A stretch of 61,819 bases of DNA from the NCBI GenBank assembly GCA_036278735.1, contig DASUKM010000048.1, positions 1 through 61,819 on the forward strand, read 5' to 3'. The position numbers and the translations under genes are program-made. The DNA is from DASUKM01 sp036278735 (lineage in GTDB: Bacteria; Acidobacteriota; Vicinamibacteria; Vicinamibacterales; 2-12-FULL-66-21). Within the stretch, counting starts at the first letter, position 1; each line of letters starts with the position of its first letter. Under the pieces are notes generated by a model that worked only from the letters and a program-made list of their open reading frames with translations, made no database searches and was not told the DNA's origin. This document shows positions 43,115 through 53,503 of this stretch, piece by piece.

Positions 43115-46100
43115 ATGCGTACGCGCAGCCTGCGCGGCATCCGACCGATGGTCGCCGCCGCGAGTGCGTTCTGTTTTCTGCTCGCCGGCACGCCGCGTGC
43201 GAGCGCGCAAACGCCGTTCGTGCCCTATTTCGGCAAGAACACGAAAATCCGTTACGACCATTTCGACTGGCACATCTACACGACCGACCATTTCGAAATC
43301 TACTATTACCCTGCGGTCGAAAAACATCTCGATCGCATTTCGAGCTACGCCGAGAGCGCGTACCAGCAGGTCAGCGCCGATCTGAAGCACGACCTCGCCT
43401 TCAAGGTCCCGCTCATCATCTACAAGACCGAGAGCGAGTTCCAGGAACAGAACATCGATCCGAGCGACCTGCCCGAAGGGGTGCTCGCCTTCGCCGAGCC
43501 GTACCGCGACCGCATGGTGCTGCCGATCGACGAGCCGTCGGACGCGCTCTATCGCCTCATCACCCACGAGCTGACGCACATCTTCGAGTTCGACATCATC
43601 CCGCGCACCCTGCTGCGCCGAAACCTGCCGCTGTGGGTCGACGAGGGGCTCTCGGATTACGAGACCGGCTACTGGGATCCGTTCGACCTGATGACCGTCC
43701 GCGATGCGGCCATCGCGGACATCGTCCCCTCGATGAGCGATTTTCAGGGGGTGCAGTTCGCCGACGGCCGGCTTCCCTACAACCTCGGACACGCCGCCTT
43801 CGAGTTCATCGAATCCAAGTGGGGCAAGGAAGGGCTCCGGCAGTTCCTGTTCGCGCTGCGCAAGAGCGTGATCGGCGGCGGCGAGAGCGCGTACGAAGAG
43901 GCGTTCAAACTCAAGCCGGAGGAGTTCGACGAGCAGTTCGACAAGTATCTGAAGGACCGCTTCAAGCCGTTCCGCGACAAGGAGCGGCCGGCCGATTACG
44001 GACGCGACCTCGCGCCCAAGCCGCAGAAAACGAAGTACGTCTCGGTCGTCTCGATCGAGCCGTCCCCCTCGGGTGAACTGCTGGCGGTGGCGGCCGGCAA
44101 CAGCAAGGACCAGGAGCTGGACCTGATCCTGCTGTCGACGAAGGACGGCAAGGTCATTCGCAATCTGACCGACGGCTTCAACGACGGCTACGGGTTCGAG
44201 TACATCTCGACGCCCGGCGGCTTCCGCGGCAACGCCGTGAGCTGGATGTCGTGGGCCCCCGCCGGCGACCGCATCGCCTACTTCGTCCGGACCGAGAAGC
44301 AGAAGACGCTGATCATCCAGAACATCGTCACGAAGAAGATCGAGCAGCGCTTCGAGCTGAACACGGTCGACATGCCGGAATCGCCGGCCTTCAGCCCCGA
44401 CGGCCGGTCCGTCGCCTTCGCCGGCCTGCGCAACGCCGTCGCCGACATCTTCGTCATCGACCTGCAGACCGGCGCGGTCAGGAACGTCACGAACGACGAA
44501 TTCGGCGACTACGGGCCGACCTGGGCCCCCGACGGCCGGTCCATCGTCTACATGGCGCGCGTCAGCGGCAACAACAAGCTGTTTCGCGTCGACCTCGCCA
44601 CCGCGAAGAAGACGCAGCTCACCTTCGGCACCCACGACGATGGCGCGGCGAAGTTCCTCGACGCCGAGACGATCGTGTTTCCGTCGACCGCCGTGGATCC
44701 GAACCAGCCGATCAGCCCCGAGGTGGCCAAGAACGGCAACATCTACAACATCTGGACCCTGAACCTGAAGACGGGTGAGCTGAAGCAGTACACGGACACG
44801 CTGACCGGCAACGTCTCGCCCGTGCCGCTGCTCGACGAGAACAAGCACCAGGAGCTCGCCTTCGTCACGTACTACAAGGGGCAGTACGGCATTCACACGC
44901 TGGAACAGAAGGAGCCGCTGCACACCGTCGCGAGCGCCGACTTCGGTTCGCCGGGCCCGATCATCGACTTCCAGCCGCCGCTCACGCACACGCTCGTGAA
45001 GCAGAACGAGCGGAAGAAGGGGAAGTTCGAGAAGATGTTCCTCGACGGGCGTCCGCCGCTCAACGTCGGCGTGACGAGCGGCGGCGACTTCTTCGGCGGC
45101 ACGCAGGTCAGCTTCAGCGACGTGCTCGGCGACCAGCAGTTCAACCTGTATGCGGAGTCGGTGTCGCAGTACCGGACGCTCGCGCTCAGCTACACGAACC
45201 TGTCGCGCCGCCTGCAGTACGCGCTGCAGGGCTTCTCGCAGACGCAGTTCTATTACGGCGATTACGCCGGCACGCTGTACGCGCAGCAGTACGGCTTCCT
45301 CAGCCACAGCGACGCGCTGGCCACGCAGACCGAGCGCGGCGCGCTCGGGTACGCGATCTACCCGCTCAATCGGTACGCCCGGCTCGAAATGTCGGCCGGC
45401 CTCTACCAGTTCAAGCAGGGCTACAGCGATCCGAACCTGCAGCAGGTCGCCAACGATTACCAGCAGCAGCTGTACGGCCGCAACCTGTTCGTCAACGGCA
45501 CGATGATGCCGTTCGGCATCGACTACGTGCGCGAAACGACAGTCTTTCGCGATTACGGTCCGCTCTCCGGCGAGACGATGCGGATCGGCTATCAGGTCGC
45601 GCCCGGCTTCGGCGGCCTGCTCTCGCAGAAGACCGCGGACGTCGACGCGCGGAAGTACATCCGGCTCGCCAGCAACGGCGTCCTCGCGTTCCGCTTCCGC
45701 GGCCTCAAGAGCTGGGGCGACAGTCCGGGGTATCTGTACTTCGGGGGCAACTCGGAAATGCGCGGGTACGATTACCTCGGGTTCCTCGGACAGCGGGCGT
45801 TCTTCGCGGACGCCGAACTGCGCTTCCCCATCATCGAAGCCGCGCTGACGCCGTTCGGGGTCGTCGGCGGGCTGCGCGCGGTCACGTTCTTCGACATCGG
45901 CGCCGCCGGGTTCAACGACGCGCCGTTCAAGGTCTGGACGAAGTCGCCCACGACGGTGACGCCCATCGTCGGGTACGTCGAGAACTCCGACTTCACGGTC
46001 TCGCCCGTGCCAGGCGACCCGATTCAGGTCAATGGCTTCCGTCTCGTGGACGGCCGCGCCTCGTACGGCCTCGGCCTCGAGACGTTCGCCCTCGGCTTCC

Positions 46101-46252
46101 CGATCCATTTCGACTGGTCCTGGCGGACGATGTTCAATCCATCCTGGGAGGACTACATCTACGCCTACAGCGCCGCCCAGGACGGCTTGTCGAGCGGCAG
46201 CAAGTGGCTGCGCCGGGCCAAGTTCAGCGTCTGGATTGGATACGATTTCTGA
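43115..46252 (+). CDS. Gluzincin / TolB-like propeller / outer-membrane barrel fusion
   Basis: This 1,045-aa exported protein has a signal peptide (to about 31, ASAQ), then a zinc-metallopeptidase domain with HELTH (H151, E152, H155) and downstream Glu E177 in WVDEGLSDYE, the gluzincin pattern. A TolB/PD40-like propeller follows (about 315-610; PAFSPDGRSVAFAGL, PTWAPDGRSIVYMA). The C-terminal 400 residues (about 645-1045) are barrel-like, with GYLYFGGNSEMRGYDYLGFL typical of the Omp85/BamA terminal region and a final aromatic (KFSVWIGYDF). GAGGTG lies 6 nt before the ATG. A surface protease tethered by its own barrel is implied; the substrate is unknown. Confidence 0.88.
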   Translation: MRTRSLRGIRPMVAAASAFCFLLAGTPRASAQTPFVPYFGKNTKIRYDHFDWHIYTTDHFEIYYYPAVEKHLDRISSYAESAYQQVSADLKHDLAFKVPLIIYKTESEFQEQNIDPSDLPEGVLAFAEPYRDRMVLPIDEPSDALYRLITHELTHIFEFDIIPRTLLRRNLPLWVDEGLSDYETGYWDPFDLMTVRDAAIADIVPSMSDFQGVQFADGRLPYNLGHAAFEFIESKWGKEGLRQFLFALRKSVIGGGESAYEEAFKLKPEEFDEQFDKYLKDRFKPFRDKERPADYGRDLAPKPQKTKYVSVVSIEPSPSGELLAVAAGNSKDQELDLILLSTKDGKVIRNLTDGFNDGYGFEYISTPGGFRGNAVSWMSWAPAGDRIAYFVRTEKQKTLIIQNIVTKKIEQRFELNTVDMPESPAFSPDGRSVAFAGLRNAVADIFVIDLQTGAVRNVTNDEFGDYGPTWAPDGRSIVYMARVSGNNKLFRVDLATAKKTQLTFGTHDDGAAKFLDAETIVFPSTAVDPNQPISPEVAKNGNIYNIWTLNLKTGELKQYTDTLTGNVSPVPLLDENKHQELAFVTYYKGQYGIHTLEQKEPLHTVASADFGSPGPIIDFQPPLTHTLVKQNERKKGKFEKMFLDGRPPLNVGVTSGGDFFGGTQVSFSDVLGDQQFNLYAESVSQYRTLALSYTNLSRRLQYALQGFSQTQFYYGDYAGTLYAQQYGFLSHSDALATQTERGALGYAIYPLNRYARLEMSAGLYQFKQGYSDPNLQQVANDYQQQLYGRNLFVNGTMMPFGIDYVRETTVFRDYGPLSGETMRIGYQVAPGFGGLLSQKTADVDARKYIRLASNGVLAFRFRGLKSWGDSPGYLYFGGNSEMRGYDYLGFLGQRAFFADAELRFPIIEAALTPFGVVGGLRAVTFFDIGAAGFNDAPFKVWTKSPTTVTPIVGYVENSDFTVSPVPGDPIQVNGFRLVDGRASYGLGLETFALGFPIHFDWSWRTMFNPSWEDYIYAYSAAQDGLSSGSKWLRRAKFSVWIGYDF

Positions 46253-46300
46253 TGCCGGCGTCGGCCGGCCGCGGCTGACGACCGCCAGGCACACCGCCGG

Positions 46301-46320
46301 ATCGGGGCCTCGGCCCCGGT
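46301..46320. terminator. Terminator-like hairpin
   Basis: ATCGGGGCC-TC-GGCCCCGGT forms a 9-bp stem with a 2-nt loop, 49 nt after the stop of the gluzincin/barrel gene. No T-tract follows. Confidence 0.45.
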
Positions 46321-46394
46321 CCGCCCCCGCATGGGACCGATCTCTCCCCGCCGGACGTCATAGAATTGTTCTGTGACGTCCGCTGGGGAGCCTT

Positions 46395-46640
46395 TTGACT
46401 GACCACGCCGGCAACTGCCGCGATATCGTCCGGCTGCTGGCCGATTACCTCGAGCAGCAGCTGCCCCCCGACGTACACCGCCACCTCGAGGAACATCTCC
46501 GAAGCTGTCAGAGTTGCGTCGCGCAGCTGCGGACTTACGAATCGACCGTCTCGCTGCTCCGTTCGCTGCGCGAAGACGAGCTGCCGGCGGAGCTGCGCCT
46601 GCGGCTCAAGGCCTTCGTCGACTGCAAATGCCACAACTGA
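46395..46640 (+). CDS. Mini zf-HC2 zinc-finger protein, 81 aa
   Basis: The His-x3-Cys-x2-Cys motif (EEHLRSCQSCVAQLR) with an upstream Cys (NCRDIVRLLADYLEQ) is the anti-sigma zinc-finger domain, but there is no transmembrane or sensor domain and no sigma gene next to it. The TTG start is supported by GGGGAG 4 nt upstream; TAGAAT at 46362-46367 is a possible -10. The 3' end overlaps the thioesterase gene by 13 nt. It may be a soluble anti-sigma or zinc regulator. Confidence 0.78.
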   Translation: MTDHAGNCRDIVRLLADYLEQQLPPDVHRHLEEHLRSCQSCVAQLRTYESTVSLLRSLREDELPAELRLRLKAFVDCKCHN

Positions 46641-47119
46641 TCGCGAAGCGCCCGGCCGACTCCGAGACCGAGATGGTGCAGGTCGTGCTGCCGAACGACG
46701 CGAACCCGCTCGGGTTCATCCTGGGCGGCACGGTGATGCACCTCATCGACATCGCGGGCGCGATCGCATGTCACCGCCATACCCGCAGTCTGCTCGTGAC
46801 GGCGGCCGTCGACGGCCTGCAGTTCCTGCACCCGATCAAGGTTGGCGACCTGATCATCCTGCGCGCGCGGGTGACCGCCGTCTGGAGCACGTCGCTCGAA
46901 GTGGAAGTGGAAGTGTTCTCGGAGGAGACGCTGACCGGCGTCCGGCAGATGACCAGCCGCGCGTATCTCACGTTCGTGGCGATCGACCGCGCCGGACAGC
47001 GCGTGCCCGTGCCCGGCCTGATCCTGGAGAGCGCCGCCGAACAGCAACGCGCGGCGGAAGCGAACGTCCGCCGCGCCGCCCGGCTCGACGCCCGCCGCGA
47101 ACTCGAAGCCAGGCTTTAG
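46628..47119 (+). CDS. Hotdog-fold acyl-CoA thioesterase
   Basis: This 163-aa protein matches the BACH/YciA acyl-CoA hydrolase group: QVVLPNDANPLGFILGGTVM, then HLIDIAGAIACHRH and the strand VGDLIILRARVTAVWSTSLE. The Asp of the active site is in HLIDIAG. A charged C-terminal tail follows. The start overlaps the preceding gene by 13 nt. The stop lies in a hairpin shared with the convergent ferredoxin. Confidence 0.9.
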   Translation: MPQLIAKRPADSETEMVQVVLPNDANPLGFILGGTVMHLIDIAGAIACHRHTRSLLVTAAVDGLQFLHPIKVGDLIILRARVTAVWSTSLEVEVEVFSEETLTGVRQMTSRAYLTFVAIDRAGQRVPVPGLILESAAEQQRAAEANVRRAARLDARRELEARL

Positions 47120-47129
47120 CCCAAAGCCT
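47111..47129. terminator. Convergent terminator hairpin containing both stops
   Basis: AGGCTTT-AGCCC-AAAGCCT forms a 7-bp stem that includes the thioesterase stop (47117-47119) and part of the ferredoxin stop (47128-47130). Confidence 0.6.
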
Positions 47130-47388
47130 ACTTCTGAAAATACTGCGCGTTCACCGGAATGAAGCTTTTCCACTTGTCGGGGACTTCGTCGAGCGCGAAG
47201 ATGGCCTCCACGGGGCACGCCGGCACGCAGGCGCCGCAATCGATGCACTCGTCGGGATGGATGTAGAGCATTTCCGCGGCGGTGAATTCCGCTTCGTCCT
47301 TGCGCGGATGGATGCAGTCGACCGGGCAGACGTCCACGCAGGCGGTGTCCTTCGTCCCGATGCACGGTTCACAGATGATGTACGCCAT
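47128..47388 (-). CDS. Seven-iron-type ferredoxin
   Basis: This 86-aa protein has two cluster motifs: Cys6, Cys9, Cys17, Cys21 and Cys25 in the first half (CEPCIGTKDTACVDVCPVDC), arranged like the [3Fe-4S]-binding region of FdxA-type ferredoxins, and CIDCGACVPACP for a [4Fe-4S] cluster. AAGGAG lies 7 nt before the ATG. It is an electron carrier; the partner is not evident nearby. Confidence 0.93.
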   Translation of the reverse strand: MAYIICEPCIGTKDTACVDVCPVDCIHPRKDEAEFTAAEMLYIHPDECIDCGACVPACPVEAIFALDEVPDKWKSFIPVNAQYFQK

Positions 47389-47410
47389 GATGCACTCCTT
47401 CGATCACTGT

Positions 47411-47469
47411 GTCAGCCCATAAAGGGCTGACCCACAATCCTCGCCGTGGGTCAGGGCTTCAGCCCTGAC
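47411..47469. repeat. Double-hairpin BIME-like element A
   Basis: Hairpin 1 is GTCAGCCC-ATAAA-GGGCTGAC (47411-47431); hairpin 2 is GTCAGGGCT-TC-AGCCCTGAC (47450-47469). Between them CCCAC and GTGGG pair as an outer stem. The same architecture recurs at 54515-54598. Confidence 0.75.
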
Positions 47470-47475
47470 CGTGAT

Positions 47476-48261
47476 TCATGCGCTCGCCGCCATTCCGGCC
47501 GGCAGATGCCCGAGGCGCAGCGAAATCAGGCGCGCCAGTTCGGTACCGGCCGGCACCCGATCGCCGCAGAACGGCCGCTCGTCGGTGCCGTGCGCGAACA
47601 CGCCGACGCGCGCGACTTCGCGCGCGCTGTAGTCGTAGACTGGCGCGCACGTGCACAGCAGGCGCTGCGCGCTCGGGGTCGGCGACGGCGGTCCGAACCG
47701 GAGCAGCACGCGTTCGGGGTCGGCGGCGGCGCGCGGGTGAGGCAGGCGCACGCAGCTCAGACGCCGCGTTCCCTTCGGTTCGAAATAAATCTTGCAGTGG
47801 CCCGGCATCTCGCGCGTGTACGTCGTGTGCATGCTCACTTCGTCCGGACCGGCCTTCCACACGTACGTCACCTCTCCGGCACTCGGGACGGCAATGAACG
47901 ATCGCAGGCCGGTGCGCAGCGCGAACTCGCGCAGCACCGGGTACGCGTGCAGCCGCAGCTCCGAGCGGCCGAGCAGCCGGAAGCTGAGGTCGAGCATCTT
48001 CAGCGTCAGGCTGTACTTCGTCGTCTCCTCGTCCTGGCGCACGTAGCCGCGCCGCTTCAGGACGCCGAGCAGCCGATGGACGGTGGGGGCCGGGAGCGCC
48101 AGCGCGCGCCCCAGCTCCGTCACGGTCGCGCCGCGCGACGCGCCGGCGAGCGCTTCGCAGATCTCGAGCGCTTTTTCGAGCGACGACGGTCCCGCGGCTG
48201 AGGTGAGATTATTGGGCATTCCCGGCACGCTGCCATTCCAGTATGTGGAACGGCGTTCCAT
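47476..48261 (-). CDS. IclR-family transcriptional regulator
   Basis: This 261-aa protein has a winged HTH (about 28-85; TVTELGRALALPAPTVHRLL) and an IclR effector domain (about 100-261) with the conserved segment TTYTREMPGHC and a terminal GTELARLISLRLG. The ATG at 48261 has AAGGAG 6 nt upstream, a strong site. A perfect palindrome TGGAACG-G-CGTTCCA (48246-48260) overlaps codons 1-5 and is a likely autoregulatory operator. No catabolic operon is adjacent, so the effector is unknown. Confidence 0.92.
   Translation of the reverse strand: MERRSTYWNGSVPGMPNNLTSAAGPSSLEKALEICEALAGASRGATVTELGRALALPAPTVHRLLGVLKRRGYVRQDEETTKYSLTLKMLDLSFRLLGRSELRLHAYPVLREFALRTGLRSFIAVPSAGEVTYVWKAGPDEVSMHTTYTREMPGHCKIYFEPKGTRRLSCVRLPHPRAAADPERVLLRFGPPSPTPSAQRLLCTCAPVYDYSAREVARVGVFAHGTDERPFCGDRVPAGTELARLISLRLGHLPAGMAASA
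48246..48260. promoter_or_regulatory. Palindromic operator overlapping the IclR start
   Basis: TGGAACG-G-CGTTCCA is a perfect 15-bp dyad covering the first codons of the iclR-type gene. IclR-family proteins commonly bind such GGAAC/GTTCC dyads. Position over the start codon suggests repression of its own expression. Confidence 0.6.
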
Positions 48262-48367
48262 TCTGCTCTCCTTCTTATATACCGCTGGGGCTCGCCGATC
48301 AACCCGCCGCCCGCTCCGCGCCGGCCGCCGTCACGATTCGGGGGATAATCGAGTCATTTCTTTGGAC

Positions 48368-49588
48368 ATGCGCGTGCGGCTGACGTTTCTTTGTGTGGCG
48401 TGGTTCCTGGCAGCCATGCCGGCGCGTGCGCAGTCGCTGCCCGACAAGCCAATCCAGCTCGCCGGCGGCCAGGTCACCGTCAGCGGCGAAGTCGTGGGCG
48501 CCATCGCCCCACGGGACGACCGGTCGTTCTTCGACTACACCGATTACGAGCACAACGCGCTGCGGCTGTTCCGGGTGTCGTTCACGGGATCCTGGCATCC
48601 GTCGGATCGTTTCGCCGTGCTCGCCGAGATCCGGTCCGAGGATCTGGAAGTGCCGATCGCCTACGCGCTGTACGTCCGCGTGCGCCCCTGGAAGGATCGT
48701 GCCTTCGACGTGCAGGCAGGACGCATTCCCCCGGTGTTCGGAGCGTTTGGCCGCCGGGCGTATGCCTACGACAACCCGCTGATCGGCTATCCGCTCGCGT
48801 ACCAGTACCTCACGTCGCTGCGGCCCGACGCCCTGCCGGCGACGGCCGACGATCTGCTGGCCGTCCGGGCGCACGGATGGCGCGCCGTGTTCCCGGTGGG
48901 CAATCCCGCCTCCGCCCCCGGCGTGCCGGTGATGAGCGTCTACCGGTGGGATACGGGGGTCGAAGGCCACCTGCAGTCGTCGGCCTTCGACATCGCGGCG
49001 TCGGTGACGACCGGAACGCTCTCGGACCCGCGCATCGACGACGACAACGGCGGCCGTCAGGTCGCGGCGCGCGTGGCATGGCACCCGATCGTCGGGCTGA
49101 TTGTTGGGGCGTCGGCCGCGCGCGGCGATTGGGTGAGCGACGCCGTCAAGGGGCAGCTTCCGCAGGCGCTGCAGAATCGCTCGTACCCGCAGACCGCGCT
49201 CGGGATGGACGCCGAATATTCCCGCGGCTACTTCGTCGTCCGGGGCGAACTGATCGCCAGCCGCTGGACGTTGCCGGCGCTCGACGCCCCGGTCCTCGCC
49301 GGCCCGGTGCGCGCGACGGGCGCCTACCTCGAAGGGCAGTACCGCCTGACGCCGCGCTTTTTCGCCGCGGCGCGCGTCGATCACCTGGGCTTTTCCCGCA
49401 TTACGGGCACGCGCTTCGGCGGCGCCCCGACGCCGTGGGACGCTCCCGTCTCGCGCGTCGAAGCGGGCGGCGGCGTGTATCTGCAGCGCAACGTCATCGG
49501 GCGCGTCGTCGTCCAGCGCAACTGGCGTGAGGCCGGCGCAGGCTCGCCGGAAACCTTCGTCTCCGGACAGTTGTCCTACTGGTTCTGA
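48368..49588 (+). CDS. Outer-membrane beta-barrel protein
   Basis: This 406-aa protein has a signal peptide (FLAAMPARAQ) and an all-beta sequence with alternating aromatic strands, ending in an aromatic residue (SGQLSYWF) as barrels do. There is no TonB box or plug domain. It is the first gene of a four-gene coupled operon with a cupredoxin, a sensor kinase and an NtrC-type regulator. GATAAT at 48344-48349 may be its -10 box. Substrate unknown; a porin-like role is inferred. Confidence 0.8.
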   Translation: MRVRLTFLCVAWFLAAMPARAQSLPDKPIQLAGGQVTVSGEVVGAIAPRDDRSFFDYTDYEHNALRLFRVSFTGSWHPSDRFAVLAEIRSEDLEVPIAYALYVRVRPWKDRAFDVQAGRIPPVFGAFGRRAYAYDNPLIGYPLAYQYLTSLRPDALPATADDLLAVRAHGWRAVFPVGNPASAPGVPVMSVYRWDTGVEGHLQSSAFDIAASVTTGTLSDPRIDDDNGGRQVAARVAWHPIVGLIVGASAARGDWVSDAVKGQLPQALQNRSYPQTALGMDAEYSRGYFVVRGELIASRWTLPALDAPVLAGPVRATGAYLEGQYRLTPRFFAAARVDHLGFSRITGTRFGGAPTPWDAPVSRVEAGGGVYLQRNVIGRVVVQRNWREAGAGSPETFVSGQLSYWF

Positions 49589-50268
49589 TGCGTCGCCGCT
49601 GGCTCTCGATCCCGACGCTGGCGGTGTTGGGCGCGGTGACGCTGCTCGGCGCCGCTCCCGCACGGCGCAGCGTGGCCGGTGCGATCGTGGGGAGCGTGGA
49701 CGTTCATCTGCCGCCGCCGCCCGCCGCGACACGTCCCGACGTCGGCACGCTCGGGATGCCGGCGCCGCACGGCACGCCCGACCGCCGCCGCAGCGTGGTG
49801 TACCTCGACCCGGCGCCGCGCGCCGCCTTCGACACGCGCGACGAGCCGCACGCGCGCATGGATCAGCGCAACGAGAGCTTCGTGCCGCACGTGCTCGCAA
49901 TCGTCGCCGGCACGACCGTCGACTTTCCCAACGACGACCGCACGTATCACAACGTGTTCTCGCTCTCGAAGACCAAGTCGTTCGATCTCGGGCGGTACGC
50001 CGCCGGCCGCTCGCGGTCCGTCCGGTTCGATCGTCCCGGGATCGTGCGGGTGTTCTGCGACATCCACTCGCACATGAGCGCGTTCATCCTCGTGTTCGCC
50101 CATCGCTATTTCTGCGTGACCGACGAGGCGGGCCGTTATCGGCTCGACAACGTGCCGCCCGGCACGTACAACCTGATGGTCTGGAACGAGGCGTTCCCGA
50201 CCGCGTCGCGCCGGGTCACCGTCCCCGAGACGGGCGGGGACGTGCAGGTGGAGTTCACGCTGAAATGA
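49588..50268 (+). CDS. Cupredoxin-domain protein
   Basis: This 226-aa secreted protein has a plastocyanin-like domain with candidate copper ligands His in TYHNVFSLSK and Cys/His/His/Met in VFCDIHSHMSAF, close to the Cys-x2-His-x2-Met pattern of type 1 sites. A short CarboxypepD_reg-like domain follows (CVTDEAGRYRLDNVPPGTYN). It resembles the methylamine-utilization-type small copper proteins. Its ATG overlaps the barrel gene stop by 1 nt, and its stop overlaps the kinase start (ATGA). Confidence 0.85.
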   Translation: MRRRWLSIPTLAVLGAVTLLGAAPARRSVAGAIVGSVDVHLPPPPAATRPDVGTLGMPAPHGTPDRRRSVVYLDPAPRAAFDTRDEPHARMDQRNESFVPHVLAIVAGTTVDFPNDDRTYHNVFSLSKTKSFDLGRYAAGRSRSVRFDRPGIVRVFCDIHSHMSAFILVFAHRYFCVTDEAGRYRLDNVPPGTYNLMVWNEAFPTASRRVTVPETGGDVQVEFTLK

Positions 50269-52018
50269 ACGTGTTCTCCTCGCTGACCAACCGCATCTTC
50301 CTGGCGACCGCCCTGCTGGCGGTGCTCTCGATTGCCACCGCTGTCTACATCGTGAACGTCGCGGTGACGCGACAGGCCGAAGGGGAACTCCGCCGCGGCC
50401 TGAGCGAGGCGGGCACGCTGCTGGACGAGAACAGCACGGTCCTGTTCGATCACTTCAAGCGTGAGGCGCGTCTGGTCGCCGACCTGCCGGTGCTCAAGGG
50501 GGCCGTCTACGAGACGGATGCCGCCACGGTCCGGCCCATCGCCGCGGAATACCGCCGGCAGTTGAACGCGGACCTGTTCGTCGTGACCGACCGCCGCGGC
50601 GTCGTCCTCGCCCGGATCGGCGACAGCGACATCGCCGACGAGGCGCTGCCGTCCACGCCGGCGGTGCGCCAGGCGATCGCCGGGCGGGAAGTCGTCTCCT
50701 TCTGGCCGGTGCGCGACGGCATCCTGCAGGTCGTCTCGGTGCCGATCTGGATCGATCGCGCGCGCCCGGAGATTCTCGGGTCGCTCAGCGTCGGGACGAG
50801 CCTCAACAATCGGCAGGCGGCGCGCTTCAAGGCGCTCACCAACAGCGAAGTGGCGTTCGGGATCGACGGCCGCATCCATGCGGCGACGCTGCCGCCGGAG
50901 GCGTGGTCCGCGCTCGCGCCGCTGCTGGCGGAGCCGGGCCGGGTCGCCAGCGTGACGCTCGGGGGCAGCGAGTACATCTGGGTCGCCCGCCCCCTCGCGC
51001 AGGCCGCCGGCGGCGGACAGCCGGTCGCGCTGATCCTGCGGTCGCGCACGGAGCGGCTGGCGTTCCTGCGCGCGCTCCACACGCGGCTGGCCGCCACGGC
51101 GGTCGTGGCCGTGATGATCGCGGTGCTCCTCAGCTACGGCATCGCCCGCACCGTCACGCGCCCGCTCGGCGCCATCACGGCGACGATGCGCGAAATGGCG
51201 GCCACCGGCGATCTGACGCGGCGGATCCCCGTCCCGGCGGCGCCGCGCTGGCAGGACGAAGACGCGCGCCTGCTCGCCACCACCTTCAACGCGATGACGG
51301 ACTCGATCGACCGTTTCCAGCGCGAAGCGTCGCAGCGCGAACGGCTCTCGTCGCTTGGCCGGCTCTCGACCGTCATCGCGCACGAGATTCGCAATCCGCT
51401 GATGATCATCAAGACGGCGCTGCGCGCGCTGCGCCGGGACGAAGTCGACGCCGCGCAGGTGCGGACGTCGGTCGAGGACATCGACGAGGAGATCGCCCGC
51501 CTCAACCGGATCGTCACCGAAGTGCTGGATTTCGCCAGGCCGATCAAATTCGAGCTGGCGCCCGCCGATCTCAACGCGCTGGCGCACGATGCCGTCCGGG
51601 CGGCGTCGAGCGGCGACGGCCGGCCGCCCGTCGCGCTGGATCTCGACACGGCGCTCCCCCCTCTCTATACCGATGCCGAACGCCTCCGCCAGGCGCTCGT
51701 CAACATCGTCGGCAACGCCGTCCAGGCGGTCGGCGGGGGACGCGATGGCGGCCCGACAGGCGAGATTCGCCTGTCCACCCGCCGGCTGCCCGGAGGCCGG
51801 GCGGGCATCGTGGTGCGCGATGCGGGGCCCGGCATCGCGCCCGAAGACCTGCCACGAATCTTCGACCCGTATTTCACGACCCGCCGGACCGGCACCGGGA
51901 TTGGTCTGGCCATCAGCCGCAATATCATTGAGGGGCTCGGCGGCACGATCGCCGTGGCCAGCGAACCCGGGCGTGGGACCGAGGTCCGCATCGAACTGCC
52001 TTTCCAGACAGCAGCCGT

Positions 52019-52022
<4 letters not shown>
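50265..52022 (+). CDS. Membrane sensor histidine kinase (NtrB-like)
   Basis: This 585-aa protein has transmembrane helices at about 11-31 and 275-295, a periplasmic single-cache-like sensor domain, HAMP (TRPLGAITATMREM), HisKA with H373 in VIAHEIRNPLM, and the ATPase domain (NIVGNAVQAVGG, DAGPGIAPED, GTGIGLA). It is coupled by ATGA overlaps to the cupredoxin gene upstream and to the NtrC-type regulator downstream. Because its partner is a copper protein, copper or periplasmic redox is a reasonable guess for the signal. Confidence 0.92.
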
Positions 52023-53383
<1,361 letters not shown>

Positions 53384-53475
53384 CGGTCGCTTTCACGGCG
53401 CGTAAGTCCTTTCCGCGCGTGTAACCACCGCGCCGCGGAAGCCGCCATTTTCCCGCGCGTTGCCGCGGTTCGACG

Positions 53476-53490
53476 CGGCACTCGCTTTGC
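53476..53490 (+). promoter_or_regulatory. Candidate sigma-54 promoter
   Basis: CGGCAC-TCGCT-TTGC has GG at 53477-53478 and GC at 53489-53490, the 12-bp offset of -24/-12 elements. Only the first base of the TGGCAC consensus differs. Transcription would start near 53502, leaving almost no leader before the ATG at 53504. Confidence 0.5.
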
Positions 53491-53503
53491 GAGGCTCGCC
53501 GGC

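Noticed and set aside
43034..46294. A 1,086-codon antisense frame over the gluzincin/barrel gene
   Set aside because: Composition (Arg/Glu/Val/Leu runs) is that of a shadow of the plus gene; no motif or start signal supports it.
53395..53440. Direct GCGCGTAA/GCGCGTGTAA motifs as NtrC enhancer sites
   Set aside because: They are suggestive, but too short and irregular to call as binding sites without comparison.
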